Shown piece after piece: positions 1 to 9,115 of a DNA stretch of 64,000 bases. The stretch spans positions 3,740,001 to 3,804,000 of the forward strand of contig JABFRN010000001.1 in the NCBI GenBank assembly GCA_013141175.1, written 5' to 3'. The stretch's first letter is position 1. Every line of letters starts with the position of its first letter. Below the pieces are notes generated by a model. It saw only the letters and a list, made by a program, of their open reading frames with translations, did no database searches and was not told where the DNA came from. A program made the translations under genes and the position numbers. This DNA comes from Lysobacter sp. (GTDB taxonomy: Bacteria; Pseudomonadota; Gammaproteobacteria; Xanthomonadales; Xanthomonadaceae).

Positions 1-1965
1 TGTGGCGAAGCCCTGATTGACCCACTGCAGCCCCGAGAGTCGCTGCAGGATCGGATAGACATCGTCGGCGAACGAGATCTCCGCAGGCGCCTGCATCCAG
101 CCGGCCTGCACGTACAGGTCGTAGAGCAGGTCGTACATGGTCCGCTCGGATTTCACCTGCGGCGCGTAGTTCGGCGGTGCGGTGACCACCCACGCCGATT
201 CCACCGGAATGACGCGGCCTTCGATGTTCACCGTGGCCGAGACCGGCCCGTCGCAGGTGTCGTCGTACCAGTCGTCGGCATTGATGAAACCGTTGGGATC
301 CTTGTCGTTGAAGATCGTCGCACCCGATGGCGAAGCGGAGACGCCGTGGCCACCGAGGAACAGCAGTCGCCCGCTGGCATCGGTCTGCAGTTCGCCGATC
401 TTCACCGGCACACCGGTGAACGCGCCCGTGCACATCACCGGCGCGGTGTTCTTGCCGGCGATGGTGCGGGGGCCGGAATCGATCACCAGGGTGTCGCGCG
501 CAGCGACTTTCGCGTTGCGCAAGGGCACGACGGCCGCAGCGGCTTCCGAGATATCCATCGCGATCTGCCACTGGTACCAGGCGGCCTTGCGATTGGCGAC
601 GTGGACCGACCAGAGGATGTCGGCCGAATCGGCGGTGAGCTCGCGGACGATCTCGCCGCCTGCGTTGTAGCCGTAGATGCGGAACTGCGCGGCTTCGCGT
701 TTGAGCGCGCCGCTGGCGTCGCGATAGAAACCGACCGGCTGCGGCGCGGGATCGGCGACCTGCGGGCCGACGTAGTACGCGTCGACGCTGTTGCCGACCC
801 GCGCGATGCCGATCGCCGGATGGATCGCGGCGCGGACGATGCGGGTGTCCTTCGCGCCCGGATAATCCACGCCGGGCGCGTATTGCGACGGGCGCGGCAC
901 GACCGGTTCCGCCTGCGGCACGCCGTTGACGTTGCGGCGGTTCGCCGCGGAGGCGCGATACACGACCTTGCGTGCGTCGGCGATGCTGCCCGCAGGCTTG
1001 TGGGCGGGCAGGGCGTGCCACGGGTTGTAGGCGAGATTCTCGCCGTAGGTGGACTGGCCGCGCGTGCCGGCGTCCTGCTGCGGCAGGATCAGCGTCGCGA
1101 CATGGATCGGCGGGCTGTCCGTTTCGCTCCAGCGCACGGTGGCGGCATCGAGCGGCATGTCCTCATCGTTGGTCTGGAACTGGACCAGGAATCGGAACCG
1201 CGCTTCGCCGCGCTGGATGCGCGCATGCAGATCGGCGCGCAGGTAGAACGGATCGCTGTAATCGGGCCCGCCATCCGCAGGCGGCACCGGATCGACCGGT
1301 TCGAGCTTGTATTTGACATGGCGGCCTTCGCCGAAGTGCGATGGCAGGACGCTCCAGTAATCGCTGACCAGCACCGACGGCACCTGCTTGGCCATGTCGT
1401 CGAGGATCTGCTGGGTCTTGGGGTGCTGACGCAGATAGTCGTCGCCCTTGCCGTGCAGCGACTGGCAGGTGAACTCGCACATGTCCCTGGCGGTATCGAC
1501 AAAGAACACGTCGTGGTTCTGCAGGATGAAATCGTGGGTCGTGGCGTCCTGGTCAGGCTCGAGCAGTTTTTCGCCATCGACGCCGAACAGCTTGATGCCG
1601 ATCCCCATCGTGCCCTTGATGTCGGGCCGGCCCGGCTGCACGTCGCTGGAGAAACGTACCCACATCGGATACTCCGGCGCCTGCGCGAACACGCCGACGC
1701 GCAGCGCTTCTGGCAGATCCGGCTCGATCACGAAACGTCCGTGCGCCACGCCGTGCAGGCGCAGGAACACCGGCCGTGTTGCGGGGTCGCGGCCCGCAGC
1801 CATGCCCACGCCCTGGAAATAATCGACGAACAGTTGTTTCAGGCCGGCGATCGGATCGCTGTCGCAGCAGCACGGGCTGGGCGGCAGGGTCGGCGGTAGT
1901 GTGATCGGTGTCGCCTTGCAATCGCTTGCAGCGTTGGACGCGGATGGATCTGTGGTGTTCGACAT
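1..1965 (-). CDS. Catalase-like domain fused to LodA/GoxA-type CTQ oxidase (5' part only)
   Basis: The gene runs off the left edge; the first 655 codons are visible. ATG at 1965 follows an AGGGGAAG ribosome binding site. Residues about 40-330 look like a catalase-family haem domain (HGRFVIEPDLPEALRVGVF, VRFSSD, FQTNDEDMPLD, GENLAYNPWHALP). From about residue 375 the protein carries hallmarks of the LodA/GoxA family (IHPAIGIARVGNS, SVHVANRKAAW, GLQWVNQGF). Members of that family oxidise amino acids, releasing ammonia and hydrogen peroxide, with a cysteine tryptophylquinone cofactor made from their own residues and matured by a LodB flavoprotein. The cofactor Cys and Trp and any lodB gene lie outside the window. 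A catalase-type domain on a peroxide producer suggests self-protection, but the region where the catalase active-site His should lie reads RLHGVAHGRF, so activity is uncertain. The start is rich in Pro and has a CCC run, possibly an unstructured tail. Confidence 0.8.
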   Translation of the reverse strand, partial: MSNTTDPSASNAASDCKATPITLPPTLPPSPCCCDSDPIAGLKQLFVDYFQGVGMAAGRDPATRPVFLRLHGVAHGRFVIEPDLPEALRVGVFAQAPEYPMWVRFSSDVQPGRPDIKGTMGIGIKLFGVDGEKLLEPDQDATTHDFILQNHDVFFVDTARDMCEFTCQSLHGKGDDYLRQHPKTQQILDDMAKQVPSVLVSDYWSVLPSHFGEGRHVKYKLEPVDPVPPADGGPDYSDPFYLRADLHARIQRGEARFRFLVQFQTNDEDMPLDAATVRWSETDSPPIHVATLILPQQDAGTRGQSTYGENLAYNPWHALPAHKPAGSIADARKVVYRASAANRRNVNGVPQAEPVVPRPSQYAPGVDYPGAKDTRIVRAAIHPAIGIARVGNSVDAYYVGPQVADPAPQPVGFYRDASGALKREAAQFRIYGYNAGGEIVRELTADSADILWSVHVANRKAAWYQWQIAMDISEAAAAVVPLRNAKVAARDTLVIDSGPRTIAGKNTAPVMCTGAFTGVPVKIGELQTDASGRLLFLGGHGVSASPSGATIFNDKDPNGFINADDWYDDTCDGPVSATVNIEGRVIPVESAWVVTAPPNYAPQVKSERTMYDLLYDLYVQAGWMQAPAEISFADDVYPILQRLSGLQWVNQGFAT

Positions 1966-2043
1966 GGTTTAACTTCCCCTGTTGGACGCTCGTGGAGCGT
2001 GAATCCTTCGATGGATCGTGATCGGCTGCCAGCTGGCAGATGA

Positions 2044-2631
<588 letters not shown>

Positions 2632-2982
2632 GGTGCGCCCCGGCCTGAGGTATCCCCACTTTTTTCCCAAGAAAATCAAACGGATCGATTGATCGGCAGT
2701 GACCGTTCTTTTACCCGTCGTCTCTTCTACCCGTCGTTCCCGCGAATGCGGGAACCCGGTGTCTTTGCGCTGCGCAGAAGCTTGAAAGTCACTGGATCCC
2801 CGCGTTCGCGGGGATGGCGACGCTTTTTTTGAAACCCTCGATAATAGTGGGGTTACCTCAGGCTTTTGACGTGCTGTTTTCCATCAGCGATGGCGGCATG
2901 CGCGCCCCTGCATCAGGTGCGCCAAGGCGGCACGCGGTGCAAAGCGCCTGCTGCGCTGGGCATACAGGATGAAACATGCCGA
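2632..2982. other. Intergenic stretch with a REP-like element
   Basis: This 351-base stretch between tadA and the DUF2721 gene holds the palindromic element at 2732-2823 and, just before it, the AT-richer sequence ATCGATTGATCGG, which resembles half of the palindrome upstream of ppsR. I see no credible gene in it. Confidence 0.6.
2732..2823. repeat. REP-like inverted-repeat element, copy 1
   Basis: The left arm CGTTCCCGCGAATGCGGGAA and the right arm CCCCGCGTTCGCGGGGATGG form two hairpins facing each other over about 92 bp. The centre contains TTGAAAGTCACTGG, which is also in the copy at 11180-11280. No coding capacity. The structure is that of a REP pair (BIME). Confidence 0.8.
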
Positions 2983-3447
2983 TCAGGTGCGTTTCCGGGC
3001 AAGCTCCTGATCCAGCTCCTCGTCGAAGCTCTTCACCGACAGGCTCACTTCGCGCCCCATCGCCAGGCTGGCCACCAGCAGGCAGAGCATGCCGATCACC
3101 GCCAGCACCGTGGGCACCGCGCCAAGCCTGAAGCCCAGCAGGGCGTCGGCCGCCAATCCCAGACTGGTGCCGACAAAGCATCCCAGCGCGGCGTAGAGCA
3201 TCCAGCAGGCGCGCAGCACCAATGCGGCACGGGCGCGATGCCGCGCGATCTGCGTATCGCGTTCGCTTCGATCGGGCGCATCCTGTTCCCAGGCCACGAT
3301 CAGGCTGCGCAGACGGTCGACGACACGCGCCAACCGCGCATTCGCCGACACCAGCAGCGAACCGGTGGCGGCCATCAACAGGGCCGGCGCCAGCATTGCG
3401 CCGAGTATCGCGTGGTGATCGAGGACGGGCGTAAGCGCCATGCGCAT
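2983..3447 (-). CDS. DUF2721 family membrane protein
   Basis: A 154-residue protein with a hydrophobic segment near the N-terminus (about residues 13-33) and two more in the second half (about 80-100 and 110-130), the layout of the DUF2721 family, whose function is unknown. The middle is basic and amphipathic ([13 protein letters not shown]) and the C-terminus is charged ([15 protein letters not shown]). ATGs at 3447 and 3441 are both possible starts. It is divergent from orn, whose start is about 110 bases away. Family call is from the general pattern. Confidence 0.75.
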   Translation of the reverse strand: MRMALTPVLDHHAILGAMLAPALLMAATGSLLVSANARLARVVDRLRSLIVAWEQDAPDRSERDTQIARHRARAALVLRACWMLYAALGCFVGTSLGLAADALLGFRLGAVPTVLAVIGMLCLLVASLAMGREVSLSVKSFDEELDQELARKRT

Positions 3448-3558
3448 GGGCCAACAGGGAAGGCTGCGATATCATGCGGGTTCCCGATGTGCGATGCGAG
3501 CGATATGGCTTCCAACCCGATGATCGATGCCGACGACCAGTTCCGCAGGATCGAAGCC

Positions 3559-4107
3559 ATGCGCTTCGATGGCCGCCTGATCTGGATCGATCTCGAAATG
3601 ACCGGGCTCGACACCGACCACGATTCGGTGATCGAGATCGCCACCATCGTCACCGACGCCAATCTCAACGTGTTGGCCGAAGGCCCGCAGTTCGCGATCA
3701 CCCACGATCTGGCCACGCTGGAGGCCATGGACGACTGGAACCGCAACCAGCATCGCCGGTCCGGGCTCTGGCAGCGGGTGCTGGAGCAGGGCGTGACCAT
3801 GCGCGAGGCGGAACTGCAGACGATCCGCTTCCTGCAGGACTGGATCGGGCCGAAATCGTCGCCGATGTGCGGCAACTCGATCTGCCAGGACCGCCGCTTC
3901 CTGCATCGCTGCATGCCCGAGCTGGAACGCTACTTCCACTACCGCAACCTCGACGTCAGCACCTTGAAGGAGCTCGCCAAGCGCTGGGCGCCGCAGGTCA
4001 TGGCGGGTATCCACAAGGAATCCGCGCACACCGCGCTCAGCGATGTGCGCGATTCGATCACCGAACTGCGCTATTACCGCACGCGGTTCGGAGAATTCAC
4101 GGGTTGA
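3559..4107 (+). CDS. orn: Oligoribonuclease
   Basis: Orn is the essential 3'-5' exonuclease that finishes RNA decay by degrading 2-5 nucleotide fragments, including the pGpG left from cyclic-di-GMP. The DEDDh motifs are present: [11 protein letters not shown] at residues 8-18 and [16 protein letters not shown] near the C-terminus. Starting at the ATG at 3559 gives 182 residues, the normal size, with GCAGGA 8 bases upstream as ribosome binding site. In-frame ATGs at 3487, 3505 and 3520 would add 13-24 residues not typical of the family. pGpG breakdown links it functionally to RpfG in this window. Confidence 0.92.
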   Translation: MRFDGRLIWIDLEMTGLDTDHDSVIEIATIVTDANLNVLAEGPQFAITHDLATLEAMDDWNRNQHRRSGLWQRVLEQGVTMREAELQTIRFLQDWIGPKSSPMCGNSICQDRRFLHRCMPELERYFHYRNLDVSTLKELAKRWAPQVMAGIHKESAHTALSDVRDSITELRYYRTRFGEFTG

Positions 4108-4124
4108 ACCACGAGGAGACGAGG

Positions 4125-4544
4125 ATGAAAGCGATCACGGCCACCCTGCTGCTGTCGGTGTCTTTCGTCGTCTGTGCCGCGCAGCCCGAACCCGCCACCG
4201 CGCCGAAAGTTGCGGAAACCGCCGCGCCCGCGCTGCCGCCGGGCATGAAGCAGTACTGGTTCGTGATGCTGAAGAAAGGCGCGAAGCGCGATCACCCAGC
4301 GGAAGAAGCCCGGGCCCTGCAGGCCGGGCACATGGCGAACATCCAGACCTACGCCGACAAAGGCCTGCTGCAGATCGCCGGCCCTTTCATGGATGACGGC
4401 GACTGGCGCGGCATCTTCATTCTCGACGTGCCGGATCGCACGGGTGCCGAAGCCATGTGCAACGACGATCCGGCGGTGAAAGCAGGGCGGCTCGTGTGCG
4501 AAATCCATCCCTGGTTGTCACAGAAGGGCGCGGCGCTCAAGTAG
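4125..4544 (+). CDS. Exported YciI-like protein
   Basis: 139 residues. A signal peptide (MKAITATLLLSVSFVVCAA) is followed by a short Ala/Pro-rich linker and a YciI-like domain (ferredoxin-like fold) with the family's conserved His (AGHMANI) and the PFMDDGDWRG turn. Most YciI proteins are cytoplasmic and of unknown function, so export is the notable point. AGGAG lies upstream of the ATG at 4125 and the gene starts 17 bases after orn, so it may be cotranscribed. The TAG stop is part of the left arm of the repeat at 4541-4663. Confidence 0.8.
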   Translation: MKAITATLLLSVSFVVCAAQPEPATAPKVAETAAPALPPGMKQYWFVMLKKGAKRDHPAEEARALQAGHMANIQTYADKGLLQIAGPFMDDGDWRGIFILDVPDRTGAEAMCNDDPAVKAGRLVCEIHPWLSQKGAALK

Positions 4545-4663
4545 GGTGGGCCCTGGCCCACCGATGCGAACTTTCCGGCCAGGAATGCAATGATCGGCAT
4601 GCTGCCTCGATCGTTGTTCGAGGCATACGATACATCGCAATGGTGGGCCAGGGCCCACACTAC
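4541..4663. repeat. 123-bp element with 28-bp terminal inverted repeats, GTAG head
   Basis: The left arm is GTAGGGTGGGCCCTGGCCCACC plus GATGCG; the right arm read on the minus strand is GTAGTGTGGGCCCTGGCCCACC plus ATTGCG, three mismatches in 28. Each arm is itself a GGGCC-rich hairpin. The GTAG head is the feature recognised by RAYT transposases in REP elements. The arm overlaps the stop codon of the YciI-like gene. Confidence 0.85.
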
Positions 4664-4683
4664 GTCGCTGTCCGATCATGGAC

Positions 4684-4756
4684 GCAATGATCGGCATGTT
4701 GCTTCGATCGCTTTTCGAGACATGTCACGCATTGTGATGGCGGGCCAGCCGCCCCT
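4684..4756. repeat. Decayed second copy of the 4541 element
   Basis: GCAATGATCGGCATGTTGCT and the following 50 bases match the interior and right arm of the element at 4541-4663 with scattered substitutions (TCGATCG, TTCGAG, GGCGGGCCAG). The palindromic right arm has decayed. It runs up to the stop codon of the small gene at 4755. Confidence 0.7.
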
Positions 4757-5090
4757 ATGACTCCGATGATGGCGCACCTTCGGCAATAGCCACTTCGCGC
4801 ATGGTGCTCAGCCATCGCTGCGAAGTTTCGCAAAGTGGAAATGCTTCGATCTGGTCGAGGAAAACCAGCGCATGTTTCCATGTGATGGCGAACTCTCTTC
4901 CGCACAGACGATCAAGAACGGTCGGCGCGAGATAACCGCATTCCTCCGGAAGGCCAGTAGCATGTGATGTCAAGTCGATCGGAAAGAAGAGCCAATATTC
5001 GCAGCCGTCTGCTCCACGGAAATCGGCGGCCAGCGAGCCGCCATCCCGGATCATTTCGACACTCAAGACATGCGAGATGGCGGGGATCAT
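4755..5090 (-). CDS. Uncharacterised small protein downstream of ppsA
   Basis: 111 residues, no family recognised. The protein is soluble-looking and acidic, with aromatic patches ([29 protein letters not shown]). The ATG at 5090 has GGAAG five bases upstream; a TTG at 5105 would extend it by five residues. It begins 22 bases after the ppsA stop on the same strand, so it may be read through from ppsA. Base composition is less GC-rich than its neighbours, which hints at recent arrival or weak selection. Confidence 0.6.
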   Translation of the reverse strand: MIPAISHVLSVEMIRDGGSLAADFRGADGCEYWLFFPIDLTSHATGLPEECGYLAPTVLDRLCGREFAITWKHALVFLDQIEAFPLCETSQRWLSTMREVAIAEGAPSSES

Positions 5091-5111
5091 CCGCGCTTCC
5101 GCCAAGAAGTA

Positions 5112-7484
5112 TCAACCCGCTTTCGACTTCGCCAACCGCAACCACGTATCGACCACGGTGTCCGGGTTCAGCGACACCGATTCGATGCCTTCCTGCATCA
5201 GCCATTCGGCGAGATCGGGGTGGTCGCTGGGGCCCTGGCCGCAGATGCCGATGTACTTGCCTTTGCGCTTCGCGGCCTGGATCGCCATCGACAGCATCTT
5301 CTTGACCGCCGGGTCGCGTTCGTCGAACAGATTGGCGACGATCGCCGAATCGCGGTCCAGGCCCAGCGTCAGCTGGGTCATGTCGTTGGAGCCGATCGAG
5401 AAACCGTCGAAGATATCGAGGAATTCGTCGGCCAGCAGCGCGTTCGACGGCACTTCGCACATCATGATGATCTTCAGTCCAGCCTTGCCTTGTTCCAGGC
5501 CGTTCTCTTTCAGCACTTCGATCACCTTGCGGCCTTCGCCGAGCGTGCGCACGAACGGAATCATCACCCAGCAGTTGTCGAGGCCCATGGTCTCGCGGAC
5601 CTTGCGTACCGCCCGGCATTCCAGCGCGAACGCATCGCGGAACGACGGATCGACGTAGCGACTGGCGCCGCGGAAACCGATCATCGGGTTCTCTTCGTGC
5701 GGCTCGTAGCGCGCGCCGCCGATGAGGTTGGCGTATTCGTTCGATTTGAAATCGGAGAGACGCACGATCACCGGGTTCGGCGCGACCGATGCGGTGATGG
5801 TGGCGATGCCCTCGGCGAGACGGTCGACGTAGAAATCGACCGGACTGGCGTAACCCGCCATCTTCGCGTCGATCTTGCGTTTGACCTCGGCATCCTGATT
5901 CGCGTAATCGAGCAGCGCCTTGGGATGCACGCCGATATGGCTTGCGATGATCATTTCCAGACGCGCGAGGCCGATGCCGGCATTCGGCAACATCGCGAAA
6001 TCGAAGGCGCGCTCCGGGTTCGCCACGTTCATCATGATCTTCAGCGGCGCTGGCGGCATATTGTCCAGATCGGTGACGATGCGCTCGAACGGCAGCAGGC
6101 CTGCGTAAATGAAGCCGGTGTCGCCTTCTGCGCAGCTCACCGTCACTTCATGGCCATCGACGATGGTGTCCAGCGCATTGCCGGTGCCGACCACGGCGGG
6201 AACGCCGAGCTCGCGCGCGATGATCGCGGCGTGGCAGGTGCGGCCACCGCGATTGGTGACGATGGCCGAGGCGCGCTTCATCACCGGCTCCCAGTCGGGA
6301 TCGGTCATGTCGGCGATCAGCACATCGCCGGGCTGCACGCGGTTCATGTCCGCGAGCGAGCGCACCACGCGGGCGACGCCGCTGCCGATCTTGTGACCGA
6401 TCGCACGGCCTTCGCAGACCACGTCGCCGCGACGGCCGAGGCTGTAGCGTTCGATCTGGGTGGCGTGCGCGCGCGACTTCACGGTTTCCGGGCGCGCCTG
6501 CACGACGAAGAGCTTGCCGGTGATGCCGTCCTTCGCCCACTCGATATCCATCGGCCGGCCGTAGTGTTCCTCGATGGTCAGCGCCTGCCGCGACAGTTCC
6601 TGCACGTCTTCGTCGGTGATCGAGAACGCATTGCGCAGTTCGGTCGGCGTGTCTTCGTTGCGCACGCGCTCGCCGGGCTTGTCGGAATAGACCATGCGGA
6701 TCTGTTTGGCGCCCATCGAACGGCGCAGGATCGCCGGCTTGCCCGCGCGCAGGGTCGGCTTGTAGACATAGAATTCGTCGGGATTCACCGCGCCCTGGAC
6801 CACGTTCTCGCCCAGGCCGTAGCTTGCGGTGACGAACACCACGTCGCGGAAACCGGATTCGGTGTCGAGGGTGAACAGCACGCCGGACGAACCGACATCC
6901 GAGCGCACCATCAGCTGCACGCCGGCCGAGAGGAATACATCCTCGTGCTTGAAGCCGTGATGCACCCGGTAGGCGATCGCCCGGTCGTTGTAGAGGCTGG
7001 CGAACACTTCCTTGACCTTTCGCACCACATCGTCGGCGCCGGTCACGTTGAGGAAGGTTTCCTGCTGGCCGGCGAACGAGGCGTCGGGCAGGTCTTCAGC
7101 GGTGGCCGAAGAGCGCACGGCGACCGCGATTTCCGAGCCGCCGTTGTCGGTGCAGAGCTGCGCGTAGGCGCTGCGGATATCGGAGTCGAGCTGCAGCTGC
7201 AGCGGCGCATCGATCACCCATCCACGGATTTCGGCGCCGGCGGCGTTCAGTGCGTGCACGTCTTCGACATCCAACGTCGCCAGACGGTCGAAGATCCGCT
7301 GATGCAGCGTGTTGTGGGCGATGAAGTCCTTGAACGCCTCGGCGGTGGTGGCGAAGCCGCCCGGTACCGACACCCCCAGCCCGGCCAAGTGGCAGATCAT
7401 CTCGCCGAGGGAAGAATTCTTGCCGCCGACGCGGGCAAGGTCGGACAGCCGCAGCGCGTGCAGCCAGAGGATGTTGTCGTTCAA
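5112..7484 (-). CDS. ppsA: Phosphoenolpyruvate synthase
   Basis: 790 residues, normal size. The enzyme converts pyruvate, ATP and water to PEP, AMP and phosphate for gluconeogenesis. The N-terminal ATP-binding domain begins [11 protein letters not shown]; the swivelling phosphohistidine domain has [15 protein letters not shown] (His near residue 418); the C-terminal TIM barrel has [17 protein letters not shown] and the catalytic Cys in [12 protein letters not shown]. It is divergent from ppsR, which encodes the kinase/pyrophosphorylase that switches PpsA off and on, a common arrangement. Confidence 0.97.
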   Translation of the reverse strand: MNDNILWLHALRLSDLARVGGKNSSLGEMICHLAGLGVSVPGGFATTAEAFKDFIAHNTLHQRIFDRLATLDVEDVHALNAAGAEIRGWVIDAPLQLQLDSDIRSAYAQLCTDNGGSEIAVAVRSSATAEDLPDASFAGQQETFLNVTGADDVVRKVKEVFASLYNDRAIAYRVHHGFKHEDVFLSAGVQLMVRSDVGSSGVLFTLDTESGFRDVVFVTASYGLGENVVQGAVNPDEFYVYKPTLRAGKPAILRRSMGAKQIRMVYSDKPGERVRNEDTPTELRNAFSITDEDVQELSRQALTIEEHYGRPMDIEWAKDGITGKLFVVQARPETVKSRAHATQIERYSLGRRGDVVCEGRAIGHKIGSGVARVVRSLADMNRVQPGDVLIADMTDPDWEPVMKRASAIVTNRGGRTCHAAIIARELGVPAVVGTGNALDTIVDGHEVTVSCAEGDTGFIYAGLLPFERIVTDLDNMPPAPLKIMMNVANPERAFDFAMLPNAGIGLARLEMIIASHIGVHPKALLDYANQDAEVKRKIDAKMAGYASPVDFYVDRLAEGIATITASVAPNPVIVRLSDFKSNEYANLIGGARYEPHEENPMIGFRGASRYVDPSFRDAFALECRAVRKVRETMGLDNCWVMIPFVRTLGEGRKVIEVLKENGLEQGKAGLKIIMMCEVPSNALLADEFLDIFDGFSIGSNDMTQLTLGLDRDSAIVANLFDERDPAVKKMLSMAIQAAKRKGKYIGICGQGPSDHPDLAEWLMQEGIESVSLNPDTVVDTWLRLAKSKAG

Positions 7485-7633
7485 GGCGTGAAGTCTCCGA
7501 AGAGGACGCGGCGTGGGGCCGGGAAAGCGGATATTTTAAGCCATCGCCGGACATTGCCGGGCCTGTGTTGTGACCGCAATCGTAGTCGCGGGGCTCGAGC
7601 TGCAACGTTCACAGTCAAAAAATGCTTTGTAAA

Positions 7634-7645
7634 TCAATCGATTGA
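7634..7645. promoter_or_regulatory. Perfect palindrome in the ppsA/ppsR intergenic region
   Basis: TCAATCGATTGA is a perfect 12-base palindrome in an AT-rich patch 17 bases before the ppsR start. It could be an operator for either divergent gene. No known regulator can be assigned from sequence. Confidence 0.4.
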
Positions 7646-7661
7646 TCGGAAAACACCGCGC

Positions 7662-8483
7662 ATGTCATCCATTCGTCCAGTGTTCTATGTTTCAGACGGC
7701 ACCGGCATCACCGCCGAGACCATCGGCCACAGCCTGCTGACCCAGTTCACGGGTACGGACTTCCGCACGGACCGGTTGCCGTTCGTGGACACCGCGGAAA
7801 AGGCGGTGGAAGCAGCGGCCCGTATCCGCGCCGCCGGAGAGGCTGTCGGTGGCCGGCCGATCGTCATCAATTCCTGCGTCGACGCCAGTCTCAGCGCGGT
7901 GTTGGCGGAGAGCGGGGCGCTGATGCTGGACGTGTTCGCGCCGTTCATCGCGCCGCTGGAGCGCGAACTGGGCCAGCAGCGCCAGTCGCGGGTGGGGCAG
8001 GCGCATGGCATGGTCGATTTCGAGACCTACCACCGCCGCATCAACGCGATGAACTTCGCGCTGACCCACGACGACGGCATCGCCACCAATTACGACGAGG
8101 CGGATGTGATCCTGGTTGCGGTCTCGCGCGCCGGCAAGACCCCGACCTGCATCTATCTGGCGATGCATCACGGCGTGAAGGCTGCGAATTACCCGCTGAC
8201 CGACGAGGACCTGGAGCACGATCGCCTGCCGCCGCGACTGCGTCAGCACCGCGCCAAACTGTTCGGGCTGACCATCGATCCGGTGCGGCTGCAGCAGATC
8301 CGCCAGGAACGTCGCGCCAATTCGCGTTACGCCCAGTTGGAAACCTGCAAGCGCGAAGTCGCGGCGGCGGAGGCGATGCTGCGCGCCGAACGCATCGCCA
8401 CGCTCAGCACCACGCACACCTCGATCGAAGAGATCGCGAGCAAAGTGATGTCGACCCTGGGGATCCAACGCGAGATGTATTGA
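7662..8483 (+). CDS. ppsR: PEP synthase regulatory kinase/pyrophosphorylase
   Basis: 273 residues, family DUF299. It inactivates PpsA by ADP-dependent phosphorylation of a threonine near the catalytic histidine and reactivates it by phosphate-dependent removal. The P-loop-like motif [14 protein letters not shown] lies near residue 150; the N-terminus has the family signature [19 protein letters not shown]. The ATG at 7662 begins that conserved start directly. The divergent partner is its substrate, PpsA. Confidence 0.95.
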   Translation: MSSIRPVFYVSDGTGITAETIGHSLLTQFTGTDFRTDRLPFVDTAEKAVEAAARIRAAGEAVGGRPIVINSCVDASLSAVLAESGALMLDVFAPFIAPLERELGQQRQSRVGQAHGMVDFETYHRRINAMNFALTHDDGIATNYDEADVILVAVSRAGKTPTCIYLAMHHGVKAANYPLTDEDLEHDRLPPRLRQHRAKLFGLTIDPVRLQQIRQERRANSRYAQLETCKREVAAAEAMLRAERIATLSTTHTSIEEIASKVMSTLGIQREMY

Positions 8484-8856
8484 ATGCGGCCGGTCGGAAA
8501 TGCATGCGCCACCGGCACCAGTCGCGTACGGATTCAGCAACAATTATCAGCACATGCGAGCCTGCGACGCTCGCACTACCCGATGCTGACCGCCGTGGAG
8601 CAGTCGGCCTCGCGCATATGCTGATGCCGGCGCGCCGGATCCGTGCAGTTGATCGCAGTGAAGCGCGGTCCCAGTGCCCGGAAAACGGCTCAGCGCGTCG
8701 ATGGCCGTTCCCATGTCGTGGGCAGGGGTGTTGCCCTTCAGGCTCGAAAGCCGCCACCGGAAGAACCACGGGGTGGTCGGAGATCGCGCGAAATGGCGGA
8801 GGATGCGCATCGGGCGATGTGTCCCGATTGGTGTCCTGTACCCAAAGTCATGCTCT
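8484..8856. other. Intergenic stretch without a recognised gene
   Basis: About 370 bases between ppsR and the tRNA-Ser terminator. Several open frames cross it on both strands, but none has a convincing start, ribosome binding site or protein family. Composition is like the coding surroundings, so a decayed gene is possible. Confidence 0.4.
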
Positions 8857-8889
8857 GAAAAAGGAAAACCCCTGACGGGTCAGGGGTTT
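8857..8889 (-). terminator. Rho-independent terminator of tRNA-Ser
   Basis: On the minus strand an 11-bp perfect stem (AAACCCCTGAC / GTCAGGGGTTT, two-base loop) is followed by TCCTTTTTC. It begins 9 bases after the tRNA's CCA end. Confidence 0.9.
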
Positions 8890-8897
8890 GCGTGATC

Positions 8898-8990
8898 TGG
8901 CGGAGAGAGGGGGATTCGAACCCCCGAAGCGCGGTTTAGACGCTTACACACTTTCCAGGCGTGCTCCTTCAACCACTCGGACACCTCTCC
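8898..8990 (-). tRNA. tRNA-Ser (anticodon GGA)
   Basis: On the minus strand the RNA begins GGAGAGGTGTCCGAGTGG and ends with an encoded CCA. The anticodon arm reads CCTGGAAAG, giving anticodon GGA (reads UCC/UCU). The long variable arm after GTGTGTAAGCGTC and the T-arm GGGGGTTCGAATCCCCC are typical of a class II serine tRNA. Length 93 bases. Confidence 0.95.
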
Positions 8991-9103
8991 GTTTCCACCC
9001 CGATTCCGGCGTCCAGCCGTGTTCAGGACCGCCGATTCTATCCGGCCTGCGGTCCTTGGACAAGGAAGCCCTCGGCTTGCGTCGGCCGAACCGTCGCGCG
9101 TGG

Positions 9104-9109
9104 CAGAAT
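9104..9109 (+). promoter_or_regulatory. Likely -10 box of dnaX
   Basis: CAGAAT sits so that the usual +1, seven bases downstream, falls on the A of the dnaX ATG at 9116. That would make a leaderless mRNA; no Shine-Dalgarno sequence is seen before the ATG. Confidence 0.45.
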
Positions 9110-9115
9110 GTACCG

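Noticed and set aside
2732..2823. CRISPR-like repeat
   Set aside because: Only one palindromic unit without spaced copies; fits a REP element.
5070..8483. A very long open frame (over 1100 codons) on the plus strand
   Set aside because: Its first 2.4 kb are antisense to ppsA and arise from GC-rich codon bias; only the ppsR part from 7662 is real.
8991..9115. Possible SRP RNA (ffs) between tRNA-Ser and dnaX
   Set aside because: The conserved GGTCAGGNCCGGAAGGNAGCA core is not present on either strand.
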